Assembly (NCBI GenBank): GCA_017478025.1
Contig: JAFVGZ010000023.1
Location: 1 to 53,144, forward strand
Length of the DNA stretch: 53,144 nt
From: Prevotella sp.
GTDB lineage: Bacteria > Bacteroidota > Bacteroidia > Bacteroidales > Bacteroidaceae
Direction: 5' to 3'
In this document: positions 22,028 through 31,612 of the stretch, one piece after another
Position numbering within the stretch: the first letter of the stretch is position 1
Layout of the letters: the number at the start of each line of letters is the position of its first letter
Program-made: the position numbers and the translations under genes
Notes under the pieces: model-generated
Databases searched by the model: none
What the model saw: the letters and a program-made list of their open reading frames with translations, nothing else
What the model was told of the DNA's origin: nothing

Positions 22028-22630
22028 TTAATCTACCAACGTTGATGACCTCACGCGGCTCAATGTCTCGGGGGTCATCTGCAGATAGCTGGCGATATAT
22101 ACCAACGGAGCGCGCAGCACTATCTTCGGCATCTGCTTGCATATGCGGCGATACCTGTCCTGTGCTGTCTCAAAGCGCACAAGGTCCGCATGGCGCTGAG
22201 ACTCTATGAGCGCTTCCTCCAGTATCTTGCGATACAGAATCTGTATGTTCTGATTGTGCAGGGCGACAATCTCCAGGTGGCGCTTAGGCAGGGCATACAC
22301 ATAGCAGGGCTCAAGCGCCTCTATCGTCTCCATGCTAGGAGTTTCCCTGAACAGGCTCTCCACGCCCATGAACACATTGCCGTCAATGCCGAGATGACTG
22401 GTCATCTCCTTTCCGTTCTTGTAATAGAACTGTCTGATAAGCCCTTGATGCAGGTAGTATATGTGTTCGCATACTTCTCCCTCGGCAAGTATATTCTCCC
22501 CTTTCTTAAACTTCATCGGGATTAGGATACTGTCGAGCACATCAAGTTCTTCGTGACTCATGGTCGAGAAACGGCGCGCCAACTCGCGGGCTATTTCTCT
22601 CTTTGGGATGTTAAGATCCTTCAGTTTCAT
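22028..22630 (-). CDS. Crp/Fnr-family transcription regulator
   Basis: The 200-residue protein has a cyclic-nucleotide-binding-type beta roll (residues about 25-125: FKKGENILAEGEVCEHIYYL, GNVFMGVESLF, TIEALEPCYVYAL) and a C-terminal winged helix (about 150-195: YRRICKQMPKIVLRAPLVYIASYLQMTPETLSRVR). There is no Fnr-type cysteine cluster. The effector is unknown; the family in Bacteroidetes often lacks clear cAMP-binding residues. It heads an operon with an exported DUF386 protein and an acidic-tail protein, 50 nt downstream of lepA. Confidence 0.88.
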   Translation of the reverse strand: MKLKDLNIPKREIARELARRFSTMSHEELDVLDSILIPMKFKKGENILAEGEVCEHIYYLHQGLIRQFYYKNGKEMTSHLGIDGNVFMGVESLFRETPSMETIEALEPCYVYALPKRHLEIVALHNQNIQILYRKILEEALIESQRHADLVRFETAQDRYRRICKQMPKIVLRAPLVYIASYLQMTPETLSRVRSSTLVD

Positions 22631-22680
22631 ATTATTATCTTTTTTTAAGGTGGTTAATCCAAGGTGGGTACCTTAGCTGA

Positions 22681-24450
22681 TCAGTCGAGTTTCAGTACGG
22701 CAAGGAAGGCCTTCTGAGGCACCTCCACGTTGCCTATCTGCTTCATGCGCTTCTTGCCTCGCTTCTGTTTCTCCAGGAGTTTGCGCTTTCGGCTCACGTC
22801 GCCGCCGTAACACTTTGCCGTCACATCCTTACGGACGCACTTGATGGTTTCGCGCGCTACGATCTTGGCACCTATGGCGGCTTGGATAGCTATGTCGAAC
22901 TGCTGGCGCGGGATGAGCTCTTTCAGCTTCTCACACATACGGCGACCGAAGGTTACGGCATTATCGTTGTGGGTCAGCGTAGATAGAGCATCCACGGGTT
23001 CGCCATTCAGCAGTATGTCAAGCTTTATAAGCTTCGAGGGTCTGTAAGAGTCTATGTGATAGTCAAATGAGGCATATCCCTTTGATATTGACTTTAACTT
23101 ATCATAGAAGTCTATCACTATCTCTCCCAACGGGATGTAGAAGTAGAGCTCTACCCTATTGCCCGACACATATTCCTGCTTTATCAGCTCGCCGCGCTTG
23201 TCAAGACACAGCTTCATTATCGGCCCTATATAGTTCGCGTCCGTGATTATCGTGGCCTTGATATACGGCTCCTCTATGTGGTCTATCAACGCGATGTCGG
23301 GCAATCCTGAAGGATTGTGCACCTCGCGGCTCTCGCCATGCTTGTCATATACCATGTACGACACGTTGGGGACCGTCGTTATCACGTCCATGTTGAACTC
23401 TCTGTCCAGCCTTTCCTGTACTATCTCCATGTGGAGCAGCCCCAGGAATCCGCAACGGAATCCGAAGCCCAGGGCCACCGAGCTTTCGGGCTGGAAGGTC
23501 AGCGCGGCATCGTTCAGCTGCAGTTTCTCAAGCGAGGCGCGCAGATTCTCATAATCCACGGGGTCTATGGGATACACACCTGCAAAGACCATCGGCTTCA
23601 CCTCTTGGAAACCAGAGATTGCCTCGGCACACGGACGGGCAACATGTGTTATAGTGTCACCCACCTTCACCTCTTTGGCGTCTTTTATGCCCGAGATGAT
23701 ATAGCCCACCTCACCTGCTACGAGCTCCGTCCTCGGCACCATGTCCATCTTGAGCACGCCTACCTCGTCGGCCACATACTCCATTCCGGTATTAAAGAAC
23801 TTCACCTTGTCGCCCTTCCTTATCTTACCGTTCTCTATCTTGAAGTATGCAATGATGCCGCGAAAACTGTTGAACACAGAGTCAAAGATCAAAGCCTGCA
23901 ATGGCGCATCAGGATTGCCTTCAGGAGCGGGGATGCGCTCTACCACGGCTTTCAGGATGTCCTCCACGCCCTCTCCGGTTCTGCCTGAGGCACGGATGAT
24001 TTCGCTACGGTCACATCCCAAGAGGTCTATGATCTCGTCCTCCACCTCGTCAGGCATCGCCGCAGGCATGTCTATCTTGTTTATCACAGGGATAATCTCC
24101 AAGTCGTGATCTATCGCCATGTAGAGGTTTGATATGGTCTGTGCCTGAATGCCTTGCGTGGCATCGACAACGAGCAGAGCCCCTTCGCAGGCGGCAATGC
24201 TGCGGTTCACCTCATACGAGAAATCCACATGCCCCGGGGTATCTATCAGGTTCAGCTTATACCCCTGATACTCCATCTGTATGGCATGACTCTTTATCGT
24301 TATTCCACGTTCCTGCTCCAGATCCATATCATCGAGCATCTGACCCTGAGTCACCTCTATCGTCTTGGTATATTCCAGCAGGCGGTCAGCCAGAGTACTC
24401 TTACCGTGGTCTATGTGGGCTATTATGCAGAAGTTGCGGATATTCTCCAT
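22681..24450 (-). CDS. lepA: elongation factor 4 (LepA)
   Basis: The 589-residue GTPase is full length (family about 595-600). G1 is [10 protein letters not shown]2 lies around [11 protein letters not shown]3 is [12 protein letters not shown]4 is NKIDMP and G5 RASGRTG. The LepA-specific C-terminal domain ends [17 protein letters not shown] with the KKRMKQIG motif. LepA acts on the ribosome, where it has been linked to back-translocation and 30S biogenesis. It has its own promoter with a leader of about 135 nt. Confidence 0.97.
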   Translation of the reverse strand: MENIRNFCIIAHIDHGKSTLADRLLEYTKTIEVTQGQMLDDMDLEQERGITIKSHAIQMEYQGYKLNLIDTPGHVDFSYEVNRSIAACEGALLVVDATQGIQAQTISNLYMAIDHDLEIIPVINKIDMPAAMPDEVEDEIIDLLGCDRSEIIRASGRTGEGVEDILKAVVERIPAPEGNPDAPLQALIFDSVFNSFRGIIAYFKIENGKIRKGDKVKFFNTGMEYVADEVGVLKMDMVPRTELVAGEVGYIISGIKDAKEVKVGDTITHVARPCAEAISGFQEVKPMVFAGVYPIDPVDYENLRASLEKLQLNDAALTFQPESSVALGFGFRCGFLGLLHMEIVQERLDREFNMDVITTVPNVSYMVYDKHGESREVHNPSGLPDIALIDHIEEPYIKATIITDANYIGPIMKLCLDKRGELIKQEYVSGNRVELYFYIPLGEIVIDFYDKLKSISKGYASFDYHIDSYRPSKLIKLDILLNGEPVDALSTLTHNDNAVTFGRRMCEKLKELIPRQQFDIAIQAAIGAKIVARETIKCVRKDVTAKCYGGDVSRKRKLLEKQKRGKKRMKQIGNVEVPQKAFLAVLKLD

Positions 24451-24590
24451 TGATGTCTTATAGGGCGATGCTTGATTACCTTTATTCTTTATATATATAC
24501 GTGCGATTACAGATGATGTGTCTGAGAGTTATCTCATCTAATTGCGCGAGCAACGACACAGAGCATCCTAAATCATACTAATTCAAGGTA

Positions 24591-24598
24591 CAAAGATA
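24591..24598 (-). promoter_or_regulatory. -7 promoter element TATCTTTG of lepA
   Basis: The bottom strand reads TATCTTTG 141 nt before the lepA ATG. It is divergent from the lipoprotein gene promoter 76 nt away. Confidence 0.6.
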
Positions 24599-24673
24599 AT
24601 GCATTTTATGCAACCAACCAACGTTACACGTAATATTTTTACATTTTTTATTTATTTTGTTAGAAAAATATAC

Positions 24674-24681
24674 TAATTTTG
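24674..24681 (+). promoter_or_regulatory. -7 promoter element TAATTTTG of the lipoprotein gene
   Basis: TAATTTTG matches TAnnTTTG and is followed by CACC; the ATG at 24764 is 83 nt downstream. No TTTG lies at the ideal -33 distance (nearest 14 nt upstream). Confidence 0.5.
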
Positions 24682-24763
24682 CACCAAATTAGTTGATTTA
24701 CCTCAAACCAAGGTGCACTTAATCCATCTTTTATCACCCTTAATCCCCAAAAAACATTGTTCC

Positions 24764-25162
24764 ATGTCAATTAGAAAACATCTTTTCACGAAATCACTCA
24801 TGCTGTTCCTCTCGCTGGCAGCCATAATCAGTTGCGGCCACAAGAGCATCGACGACCAGGCAGAACAGGATGCCGAGGAATACAACAAGAAATTCTGTCC
24901 CACTCCGGTTGTTAACTTTTCGCGTACCGATAGCGTTAAATTTGACCGCAAGACCCGCACCTACACCTTCTATTGCTCGCTTGTAGATAAGGCGGACAAT
25001 GAGGAGCTCATCAATGCCAACCGTGAACAGCTCACCCATACCCTCACCCAAACCACAAAGCAGACACCCGGGATGAAGAAATTTATTGACGCCGGGATAA
25101 AGTTCAAGTTCATCTGCCGCTCCGGCAGCAATCCCCAGAAGATACTGCTCGTTGCGGAGTGA
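24764..25162 (+). CDS. small lipoprotein of unknown function
   Basis: The 132-residue product starts MSIRKHLFTKSLMLFLSLAA and has a lipobox ending IISC (Cys25), so it is a lipoprotein. I prefer ATG 24764 to the earlier in-frame 24713, which would put 17 residues in front of the signal. The mature part has YTFYCSLVDKADNEEL and IKFKFICRSGSNPQKILL, suggesting a small alpha/beta domain. The family is not recognised with certainty. It is monocistronic and diverges from lepA. Confidence 0.75.
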   Translation: MSIRKHLFTKSLMLFLSLAAIISCGHKSIDDQAEQDAEEYNKKFCPTPVVNFSRTDSVKFDRKTRTYTFYCSLVDKADNEELINANREQLTHTLTQTTKQTPGMKKFIDAGIKFKFICRSGSNPQKILLVAE

Positions 25163-26043
25163 TTGCTGGATGCATTCTCTGCCCAAGCGGACTAATTCTT
25201 CACTTTTCATTCTTCACCCTTCATTCTTCACTCCTAATTCTTCACTCTTCACTCATCCCTCACCCCTCTTCCATCATCCCTCTTCACTCTTCACTTAAAA
25301 GGGATAGGACAAAACGAGCATTTATGCAGATTTTGCATAATTATTCGTGCTCTACAGGCGCATATTTCCACGAAAAATCTGCTGCTCGCGTATATTCGCA
25401 AAAATCCGCAATTCATGTAACTCCCTATCATTGTGACTGTTACCGCAAAAACGGTCGAAACACGACCTTTCGGAAGGGTAAACAGGGAACAATATAGCCG
25501 CAAAATAGGCAAATTTTGGCCTTATCCGCGAGTAACTTTAAGGGTGTCGCCGAGTAACTTTAAGGGTGTCGCCGAGTAACTTTAACCCCCTTAAAGTTAC
25601 TTCGCAACCCTATGAAGCATCATTTTCGCTCTTGAGAAGGTGTCTTCCCGATTTTTTAGAGGTTTTTCCATAGGGAGTTGATGCATAATTATGCATAGGA
25701 CTTATGCAACATCCCCCAGCCCGTCCTTCCCATACCAAATATGCATATTACGAGCACATCATATTGAACTACCTAATTCCGAAAGTTGATGACACTTCAG
25801 TTATGTCAGTTTCATCAGCGAGCATCCACACGGGGTTTCCGCCCCCCGGGAAACGGGGGCTACGAACTTTGTTCGTCTGAGCTCCGCTAAAACATATATA
25901 ATGTGCGAAGAAATGGGCGCACTTCCGAATCTTGAATGAATTATGAATTGTTTTTCCGGCTGTTATGGCTAATATATGTTTATTTATGACTCATGTTAAC
26001 ATCTTTTAGCACCCCACAGGGAGCCTAAGTGGTTATTTTTGAT
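25163..26043. repeat. long repeat-rich spacer without a credible gene
   Basis: The first part (25195-25300) is a degenerate 'ttcttcactcttcactc' pyrimidine tandem. A 22-nt unit (gagtaactttaagggtgtcg then cc) stands at 25530-25551 and 25552-25573. A third partial copy turns into an 11-bp palindrome (agtaactttaa 25575-25585, ttaaagttact 25591-25601). A perfect 16-nt palindrome atgcataattatgcat is at 25681-25696. A GC-rich stretch (ccgccccccgggaaacgggg) lies near 25838. A short frame at 25159-25497 is translated repeat and not a gene. Confidence 0.7.
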
Positions 26044-26051
26044 TAACTTTG
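26044..26051 (+). promoter_or_regulatory. -7 promoter element TAACTTTG of the first FKBP gene
   Basis: TAACTTTG fits TAnnTTTG and is followed by CGCGCG. The transcript would begin near 26058 and carry the duplicated short frame at 26074-26136 before the FKBP start at 26143. Confidence 0.6.
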
Positions 26052-26073
26052 CGCGCGATTTACAAATTTAATT

Positions 26074-26136
26074 ATGAGTAATTCAGGATTTATCATTCAC
26101 GAAATGAGTAATTCAGGATTTATCATTCACCAATAA
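26074..26136 (+). CDS. short upstream frame made of a 30-nt tandem duplication
   Basis: ATG 26074 opens a 20-codon frame in which a ten-codon block (MSNSGFIIH plus E or Q) is repeated exactly, ending TAA at 26134-26136. That is 6 nt before the FKBP ATG. The two 30-nt copies (26074-26103 and 26104-26133) differ only in the last codon. It may be a leader peptide that couples translation, or a duplicated former start region of the gene. Confidence 0.35.
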   Translation: MSNSGFIIHEMSNSGFIIHQ

Positions 26137-26142
26137 CAGAAG

Positions 26143-26745
26143 ATGGATAAGACAAGTTACGCCCTTGGTATGGGTATTGGCTCGCAGCTGAAAGGCATGG
26201 GAGCAGAGAAGTTGAATATCGATGATTTTGCGCAGGCCATAAAGGATATTGTTGCAGGCAAGCCGCAGATGACTCATAGTGAGGCACAGAGACTCTCTCA
26301 GGAGTTTTTCGTGGAGCAGGAGAAGCTGCAGCGCGCCCGTGCGGCGGAGCTGGGCAAGGCGGCACGCGAACAGGGCGAGAAGTATCTGGCTGAGAATGCC
26401 AAGAAGGATGGTGTGATCACCACAGCCTCTGGCCTGCAGTATATGGTGCTGCAGGAGGGTACGGGCAAGTCGCCTAAGGCAACGGACAGCGTGATGTGTC
26501 ACTATGAGGGTTTCCTGATTGACGGCACGGTGTTTGACAGCAGCGTACAGCGCGGCACGCCTGCCACGTTCCCTCTGCAGGGAGTGATAGCAGGATGGAC
26601 CGAGGGTCTGCAACTGATGAAGGAAGGTGGCAAGACACGCTTCTTCATTCCTTACAACCTGGCATACGGCGAGGCAGGATCAGCAGGGGCTATACCTCCG
26701 TATGCTGCGCTGATCTTTGACGTGGAGCTCTTGCAGGTGAAGTAA
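26143..26745 (+). CDS. FKBP-type peptidyl-prolyl isomerase, cytoplasmic
   Basis: The 200-residue protein has an N-terminal dimerisation helix region typical of FklB/Mip (ALGMGIGSQLKGMGA, EAQRLSQEFFVEQEKLQ). The C-terminal FKBP domain (about 95-200) has GLQYMVLQEGTGKSPKA, VMCHYEGFLIDGTVFDSS, WTEGLQLMKEGGKTRFFIP and ALIFDVELLQV. It has no signal peptide, unlike the next two paralogues, so it likely acts in the cytoplasm. It is first in a set of three same-direction FKBP genes but is separated from the second by a repeat-filled spacer of 204 nt. Confidence 0.92.
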   Translation: MDKTSYALGMGIGSQLKGMGAEKLNIDDFAQAIKDIVAGKPQMTHSEAQRLSQEFFVEQEKLQRARAAELGKAAREQGEKYLAENAKKDGVITTASGLQYMVLQEGTGKSPKATDSVMCHYEGFLIDGTVFDSSVQRGTPATFPLQGVIAGWTEGLQLMKEGGKTRFFIPYNLAYGEAGSAGAIPPYAALIFDVELLQVK

Positions 26746-26949
26746 CCTCACCCCCCGACCCCCTCTCCCAAGGAGAGGGGGAGGAGGGAAGAGTGAAGAA
26801 TTAGCCTCACCTCCGACTGCTCTCCAAAGGAGCGGGGAGGGACGTGGATGGAAAAGTACTCTGATAAGTTCTCCCTCCCCTTGGGGGAGGGCTGGGGAGA
26901 GGTTTAAGTTGGTAAACAAATCAAACATTTATAAACAACAAAAAAGACG
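26746..26949. repeat. GC-rich inverted-repeat spacer
   Basis: CCCCTCTCC/GGAGAGGGG (26760-26780) and CCCTCCCC TT GGGGGAGGG (about 26873-26891) are two inverted repeats of a kind seen again at 38147-38227 and 44870-45050. They can act as terminator-like or REP-type elements between the FKBP genes. Confidence 0.6.
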
Positions 26950-27879
26950 ATGAAGAAATTCACATTTGCTGCTTGCATAGCTATTGCAGCAGCGGTTTTC
27001 ACTTCGTGTGGAAACGGAACTCCAAAAGCGAGTCTGAAGAATGATGTTGACACCCTGAGCTATGCTATCGGTATGGCACAGAGTGATGGTGTAAAAGAGT
27101 ATCTGGTGGAGCGTCTGGGTATTGACTCAGCCTACATCGACCAGTTCCTCAAGGGTGTAAACGAGGGTGCTTCTGCCGGTGACGACAAGGCTAAGGCTGC
27201 TTACTATGCAGGCATCCAGATTGGCCAGCAGATTGGCACACAGATGGTCAAGGGCCTGAACTATGAGCTGTTCGGCAACGACTCTACACAGACCGTTTCC
27301 CTGAAGAACATCCTTGCCGGTTTCGTAGCCGGTGCGACAGGCAAGAAGCAGCTTATGACCATCGACGTAGCACGTACTACCGCAGAGACCAAGCTGCGCG
27401 AGATCAAGGCTGCCGAGATGGAGAAGCAGTATGGCGACTACAAGAAGCAGAACGAGAAGTTCCTGGCTGACAATGCGAAGAAGGAAGGCGTTGTGACGCT
27501 GCCTTCAGGCCTGCAGTACAAGGTGATCACAGAGGGTAAGGGTGCCACGCCTACAGAGACCGCTACCGTTAAGGTGAACTATGAAGGCAAGACCATTGAC
27601 GGCAAGGTGTTTGACTCTACCGCCAAGTCCGGCAAGCCAGTAGAGATGCGCGCCAACGAGTTTATCAAGGGTTGGACAGAGGCTCTGACTCACATGCCTG
27701 TAGGCTCAAAGTGGGAGGTATATATTCCACAGGCTCTCGCATACGGAGAGCGTGCACAGGGCGAGGCCATCAAGCCTTTCTCTACTCTCATTTTCACCAT
27801 CGAGCTCGTAGAGGCTACGGAGAACAATACCCCAGCAGCTACTACTGTTCCTGCACCGGCAAAGGCTGTGGTTAAATAA
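26950..27879 (+). CDS. FKBP-type peptidyl-prolyl isomerase, lipoprotein
   Basis: The 309-residue protein has a lipoprotein signal (FAACIAIAAAVFTSCGNG, Cys about 20), an N-terminal dimerisation region (DTLSYAIGMAQSDGVKEYL) and a long helix (RTTAETKLREIKAAEMEKQY). The C-terminal FKBP domain (about 185-285) has GLQYKVITEGKGATPTE, VNYEGKTIDGKVFDS and GWTEALTHMPVGSKWEVYIP. The last 20 residues are Ala/Pro/Thr-rich. It should fold envelope proteins. Only 31 nt separates it from the next FKBP gene, so they form an operon. Confidence 0.92.
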   Translation: MKKFTFAACIAIAAAVFTSCGNGTPKASLKNDVDTLSYAIGMAQSDGVKEYLVERLGIDSAYIDQFLKGVNEGASAGDDKAKAAYYAGIQIGQQIGTQMVKGLNYELFGNDSTQTVSLKNILAGFVAGATGKKQLMTIDVARTTAETKLREIKAAEMEKQYGDYKKQNEKFLADNAKKEGVVTLPSGLQYKVITEGKGATPTETATVKVNYEGKTIDGKVFDSTAKSGKPVEMRANEFIKGWTEALTHMPVGSKWEVYIPQALAYGERAQGEAIKPFSTLIFTIELVEATENNTPAATTVPAPAKAVVK

Positions 27880-27910
27880 ACATACTAAGTAGCAATTAAG
27901 ACAGAAAACA

Positions 27911-28897
27911 ATGAAAAAGATAATTTTTGCTCTTTGCATGGCTACGGCTTGCGTGGTAAGCGTAGGTGCAAAGAAGAAAGCACCCAAAGAGGAGCCCAAG
28001 GCAGAGGCTCCGGTTGTGCTGACAACGGCTATGGACTCTGTTAGCTTTGCTGCCGGATATGCTCAGACAGAGGGCCTCATTCCCTATCTGCAGAACCAGT
28101 ATAATGTAGATACGACATACATGGCCGACTTCATCCAGGGCTTCAAGGATGGAAAGCAGAATGCCAACGACCCACGTTTCGTGGCTTATCAGGCAGGCGG
28201 CTCTATCGCCAAGATGGTACTGGACCGCATGATTCCCGGCATCGGCAAGGAATTTAAGACTGAGGGCGACTCGCTGAGCGCCGAGCTGTTCTATGCCGGC
28301 TTTGTCGCTTCGCTGATGAAGGACTCTACCGCATTCACCCAGGCAAAGGCAACCGAGTGTTTCCAGGGCAAGATAAAGGCTATTCAGGCTGCTCGCGAGC
28401 AGAAGCAGAAGGCTGAGGCAGAGGCTAACAAGCAGAAGGGCGAGCAATGGCTGGCTGAGAATGCGAAGAAGGAAGGCGTGGTAACACTCCCCTCAGGCCT
28501 GCAGTATAAGGTGCTGACCGCCGGCAAGGGTGTCACTCCTAAGGCAGAAGACGAGGTGACCGTGAAGTATGAGGGAAAGCTCATCGACGGTACCGAGTTT
28601 GACAGCAGCTACAAGCGTCCTGGCGAGACAACGAAATTCAAGTGCAACCAGGTCATCAAGGGTTGGACCGAGGCTCTGACAATGATGCCCGAAGGCTCAA
28701 AGTGGGAGCTCTACATTCCTCAGAATCTGGCATACGGAGAGCGCGCCCAGGGTGCTATCCCAGCCTGCTCTGCTCTGATCTTCACAGTAGAGCTGGTAAG
28801 CGTAACACCTGCTCTTGGTAGTGAGAGCAAACCCGCAACCGCAACGAAAACACCTGCTGCCAAGAAGAGCACAGGCAAGAAAGGCGGCAAGAAGTAA
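27911..28897 (+). CDS. FKBP-type peptidyl-prolyl isomerase, exported
   Basis: The 328-residue paralogue has a Sec signal peptide ([17 protein letters not shown]) without a typical lipobox position, then a Lys/Glu-rich linker. The N-terminal domain has [17 protein letters not shown] and a long Ala/Lys/Gln helix. The FKBP domain has [34 protein letters not shown] and [21 protein letters not shown] basic tail ([16 protein letters not shown]) ends the protein; such tails may bind RNA, LPS or acidic surfaces. It is directly followed by an intrinsic terminator. Confidence 0.92.
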   Translation: MKKIIFALCMATACVVSVGAKKKAPKEEPKAEAPVVLTTAMDSVSFAAGYAQTEGLIPYLQNQYNVDTTYMADFIQGFKDGKQNANDPRFVAYQAGGSIAKMVLDRMIPGIGKEFKTEGDSLSAELFYAGFVASLMKDSTAFTQAKATECFQGKIKAIQAAREQKQKAEAEANKQKGEQWLAENAKKEGVVTLPSGLQYKVLTAGKGVTPKAEDEVTVKYEGKLIDGTEFDSSYKRPGETTKFKCNQVIKGWTEALTMMPEGSKWELYIPQNLAYGERAQGAIPACSALIFTVELVSVTPALGSESKPATATKTPAAKKSTGKKGGKK

Positions 28898-28916
28898 GAC
28901 AATATAATTAAGACAG

Positions 28917-28957
28917 AAAAATGGCGATAGTGATGTCAAGTCACCGTCGCCATTTTT
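28917..28957. terminator. bidirectional intrinsic terminator
   Basis: AAAAATGGCGA pairs perfectly with TCGCCATTTTT, with an extra TGA/TCA in the loop. It lies between the convergent FKBP and lytic transglycosylase genes and has A- and T-tracts on both sides, so it can serve both. Confidence 0.85.
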
Positions 28958-28981
28958 GTTATCTATTGCTATGTGTGGGCA

Positions 28982-30283
28982 TTATCTCCATTTGTTTTTC
29001 TTTGCGGCCCGGTGGGGTACGGCATCTATGAGTGATGAGCCGCCAACGGATGGGGTGGAGGAATGTCCCACCTTGACTTTGGAGATAACTGTCGTACCCG
29101 TACGCAGGGCGTGACGGTACTGCCGTTGGCGCTCCACAATCATATCGACATAGTTTGCCGTTTCCGTACCTCTCATGTATCCACTCTTCACTACGGGATC
29201 ACGATAGAACTCCGGCTTGGAGAGAGCCAGGATGTAATGCCTTACATCGCCCCACCGGTATTGCACGCCACCATGTTTCTTTGTCAACGCCATAGCATCG
29301 CGCACATGATGCAATCCGCCATTATATGATGCCAGAGCAAACTTCAGTCGCTCTGCTGGATTGGCAACGTCTTTGAACTCCTCCTGCAGCTCTCTCATGT
29401 ATCTTGCTGCTGCCGCCACATTCGCCTCTGGGTCATAAATCCTGCTGCGGGGCAGGGCGAGATGATCTGCCGTGGAGGGCATAATCTGCATTAGGCCACA
29501 CGCTCCGGCCCAGGAATGCGCCTTAGGGTCAAAGCAGCTCTCCTGATAGCATTGTGCGGCAAGGAGAGTCCAATCCACCCCGGCATTGGGGGCATATTTC
29601 TTGAAGAGATTATCGTAGGTAGATACCTGTCCTTTCTCAGCTGAGAGCATCCAGGGATATACGTGTCGCGTCACGCTGCCTGAGGTGAGCAGATAGGTCT
29701 CCTGCTTCTGAGTCTCAGCAAGAAATGTCGGCTTATACCAGTTGCTAATTGCATCTGCCAAAGAAGGGTTATTGCTGTTTGTCAACCATCCGTTTGCCAC
29801 CACTTTGGTGGAAAAGCGCGAAGCCTTGCCCTGAGACTGATAGCTGTCCATAGGCACGGCAATCACGTCGCCCTCTCCGTTTTCAAGTCGCCGCAACATG
29901 TCAAGCGTATCGGTACACACATCGATACGCAACGTCACTCCGAGATGCGCGGCAAGCTTTTCGCACATGAGGTAATTCACGCCCATGCCTTTCCCATGAT
30001 AATCATAGTAGGTCTGCGGTCCTGAAATGGTGAGCATAATCATCTCGCCATTGGCCTTGATATCCTCGAGTGACAGGGCCTGATGCTTTTCTGTATCACT
30101 CCCCTGCCCTTCCTCTGTGGCTACGGTATCCACGGCATCGGTTGCGATGGTGGTTCCCCAGGGAGTCTTGATTACCGTTGGACGTTTCTCCTGACACGCC
30201 ACAAGAAGAATGAGAAGAAACAAGGGAATACTTCCTCTCAGCAGACTGACAAGCCGGCGCAAAACGGGAGATGTTGTAATCAT
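28982..30283 (-). CDS. MltF-like lytic transglycosylase lipoprotein
   Basis: The 433-residue protein has a lipoprotein signal (PLFLLILLVACQ, Cys about 30). A periplasmic substrate-binding-like (SBP family 3) region (about 75-200: YHGKGMGVNYLMCEKLAAH, IDVCTDTLDMLRRLENG) is followed by an SLT domain (about 230-380) with the catalytic Glu in CYQESCFDPKA and GLMQIMPSTA. It cleaves peptidoglycan glycan strands to 1,6-anhydro products. The two-domain order matches MltF. A basic C-terminal tail (HRAAKKNKWR) ends it. It is downstream of the gyrA/TPR unit but may have its own promoter. Confidence 0.9.
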   Translation of the reverse strand: MITTSPVLRRLVSLLRGSIPLFLLILLVACQEKRPTVIKTPWGTTIATDAVDTVATEEGQGSDTEKHQALSLEDIKANGEMIMLTISGPQTYYDYHGKGMGVNYLMCEKLAAHLGVTLRIDVCTDTLDMLRRLENGEGDVIAVPMDSYQSQGKASRFSTKVVANGWLTNSNNPSLADAISNWYKPTFLAETQKQETYLLTSGSVTRHVYPWMLSAEKGQVSTYDNLFKKYAPNAGVDWTLLAAQCYQESCFDPKAHSWAGACGLMQIMPSTADHLALPRSRIYDPEANVAAAARYMRELQEEFKDVANPAERLKFALASYNGGLHHVRDAMALTKKHGGVQYRWGDVRHYILALSKPEFYRDPVVKSGYMRGTETANYVDMIVERQRQYRHALRTGTTVISKVKVGHSSTPSVGGSSLIDAVPHRAAKKNKWR

Positions 30284-30364
30284 AGCTTAACCGTTCGTTA
30301 AATATCCTGAGAGAAAATACATACCTGAAGAGTTGATTATTCAGAGCATTAAGAACCTTGGGAG

Positions 30365-31582
30365 TTAATTGCCCAAAGAGTCAATCTCCCTGAACTTATC
30401 TCCCATATTGAGGTTGAGGTATATATCGTAGAGTATTGGTCGCCATCTTTCCGCATCATCCGGCTCCAAAGCTCTATAGCGTTCCATGTAAGGTAGGCTT
30501 TTCTTGTATTGTTTCTGCGCTTCCTTCATGCGCTGTCTCATGCTCTTATCCCTGTTTGCCATTGCGGCCTCGGCACGCAGGTAGTATATGTAGCCTATAT
30601 TATAATTGGGAGCAGCAAGGCTGTCATTCTGCAGAAGGACTTTCTTGCCATACAATAACGCCTCGCCATAATTCTTCTCATACATCAGTATGTTGTGCTT
30701 GGCATACAGGAAGAGCGGATTCAGCGAGTCCTTCTGCATCGCCTCGTCTGTAAATGAGAGCGCTGTCTTCAGCTCTCCTTTGCCGATATAGTAATCTATC
30801 AGTCGTGGGAAGAAATGTTCCGACTGAGGAAAGTACCTGAACCCCTTTGTGAGGATATCGACGTACTTTGCCGTATCTCCCTGAGCCACCTCCAGCTCGG
30901 CAATCTTTCGCAGCATAAACTCCCTGCGAGGAACGTAGTTTATGGCCTGAGAGAGATATTTTTCCGCCTTGTTCTTGTCATTGAGTTTATAGGCAGTCAT
31001 CACGGCCAGGAATGAAGCGAAGTCGGTATGCGTCGTATCCTGTGCCACTCCTGAAAAGAGCGGACTGCGGGGAACATTAAGATAGATGTCTAACTGGTCC
31101 CATGCGTCCTGCCATTGCTTGCGCGACATGAAGTATATCGCACCCTTCAGCATATTGGGGCGATACTGGGTGAGGTATTGTGAATTGCGTTTTCTGTAAG
31201 AAGGCGATGAGACGCCCTTGCTGTTTGGCCGCGCATCTATGCTGTCTAAGGACTCTGCGGCAAGAAACAGTCGCTTGCCCACCCTTGAATGCGCCGCGGT
31301 ATCGATGGATTCGGATCTGTACATCTTCTCGTTGGTCACCTCATACTGTCTCTTCAGCAGGTCAAAGAGCACCAGACGCAGATCCTTATTGTTTACGAAG
31401 AGGCTATCCCTGAGATAGCCTCGTATTGTGTTCTCGTTCTTCTCTAAGTCTTTAGTATTTTTTATCGCAGTCCTGGCTGCCTGTACGGCATATTTCATTT
31501 GCCTCGTCTTCTTATTGTCGAGAATAGAAGACGAGGCATTAATAGTCAGTACGGATAGTATGATGAGAATGATTCTTCTCAT
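30365..31582 (-). CDS. exported TPR-repeat protein
   Basis: The 405-residue protein has a signal peptide (ILIILSVLTINASS) and then helical repeats. Tetratricopeptide-like units are clear in the last 250 residues (AIYFMSRKQWQDAWDQLDIYL, KAEKYLSQAINYVPRREFML, HNILMYEKNYGEALLYGKKVL, NIGYIYYLRAEAAMANRD). It should be periplasmic and mediate protein contacts. It begins 30 nt after the end of the other TPR gene, which in turn follows gyrA, so the three probably form one transcript. No enzymatic motif is seen. Confidence 0.82.
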   Translation of the reverse strand: MRRIILIILSVLTINASSSILDNKKTRQMKYAVQAARTAIKNTKDLEKNENTIRGYLRDSLFVNNKDLRLVLFDLLKRQYEVTNEKMYRSESIDTAAHSRVGKRLFLAAESLDSIDARPNSKGVSSPSYRKRNSQYLTQYRPNMLKGAIYFMSRKQWQDAWDQLDIYLNVPRSPLFSGVAQDTTHTDFASFLAVMTAYKLNDKNKAEKYLSQAINYVPRREFMLRKIAELEVAQGDTAKYVDILTKGFRYFPQSEHFFPRLIDYYIGKGELKTALSFTDEAMQKDSLNPLFLYAKHNILMYEKNYGEALLYGKKVLLQNDSLAAPNYNIGYIYYLRAEAAMANRDKSMRQRMKEAQKQYKKSLPYMERYRALEPDDAERWRPILYDIYLNLNMGDKFREIDSLGN

Positions 31583-31612
31583 TAAAAAACTGTTATGTCC
31601 TTATATAATATA

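Noticed and set aside
25159-25497. 112-codon rightward frame after the lipoprotein gene
   Set aside because: Its first half is a translated pyrimidine repeat (HSSLLILHSS-like), a repeat artefact.
25530-25601. CRISPR array
   Set aside because: Units are directly adjacent without spacers, only two are intact, and no cas gene is seen.
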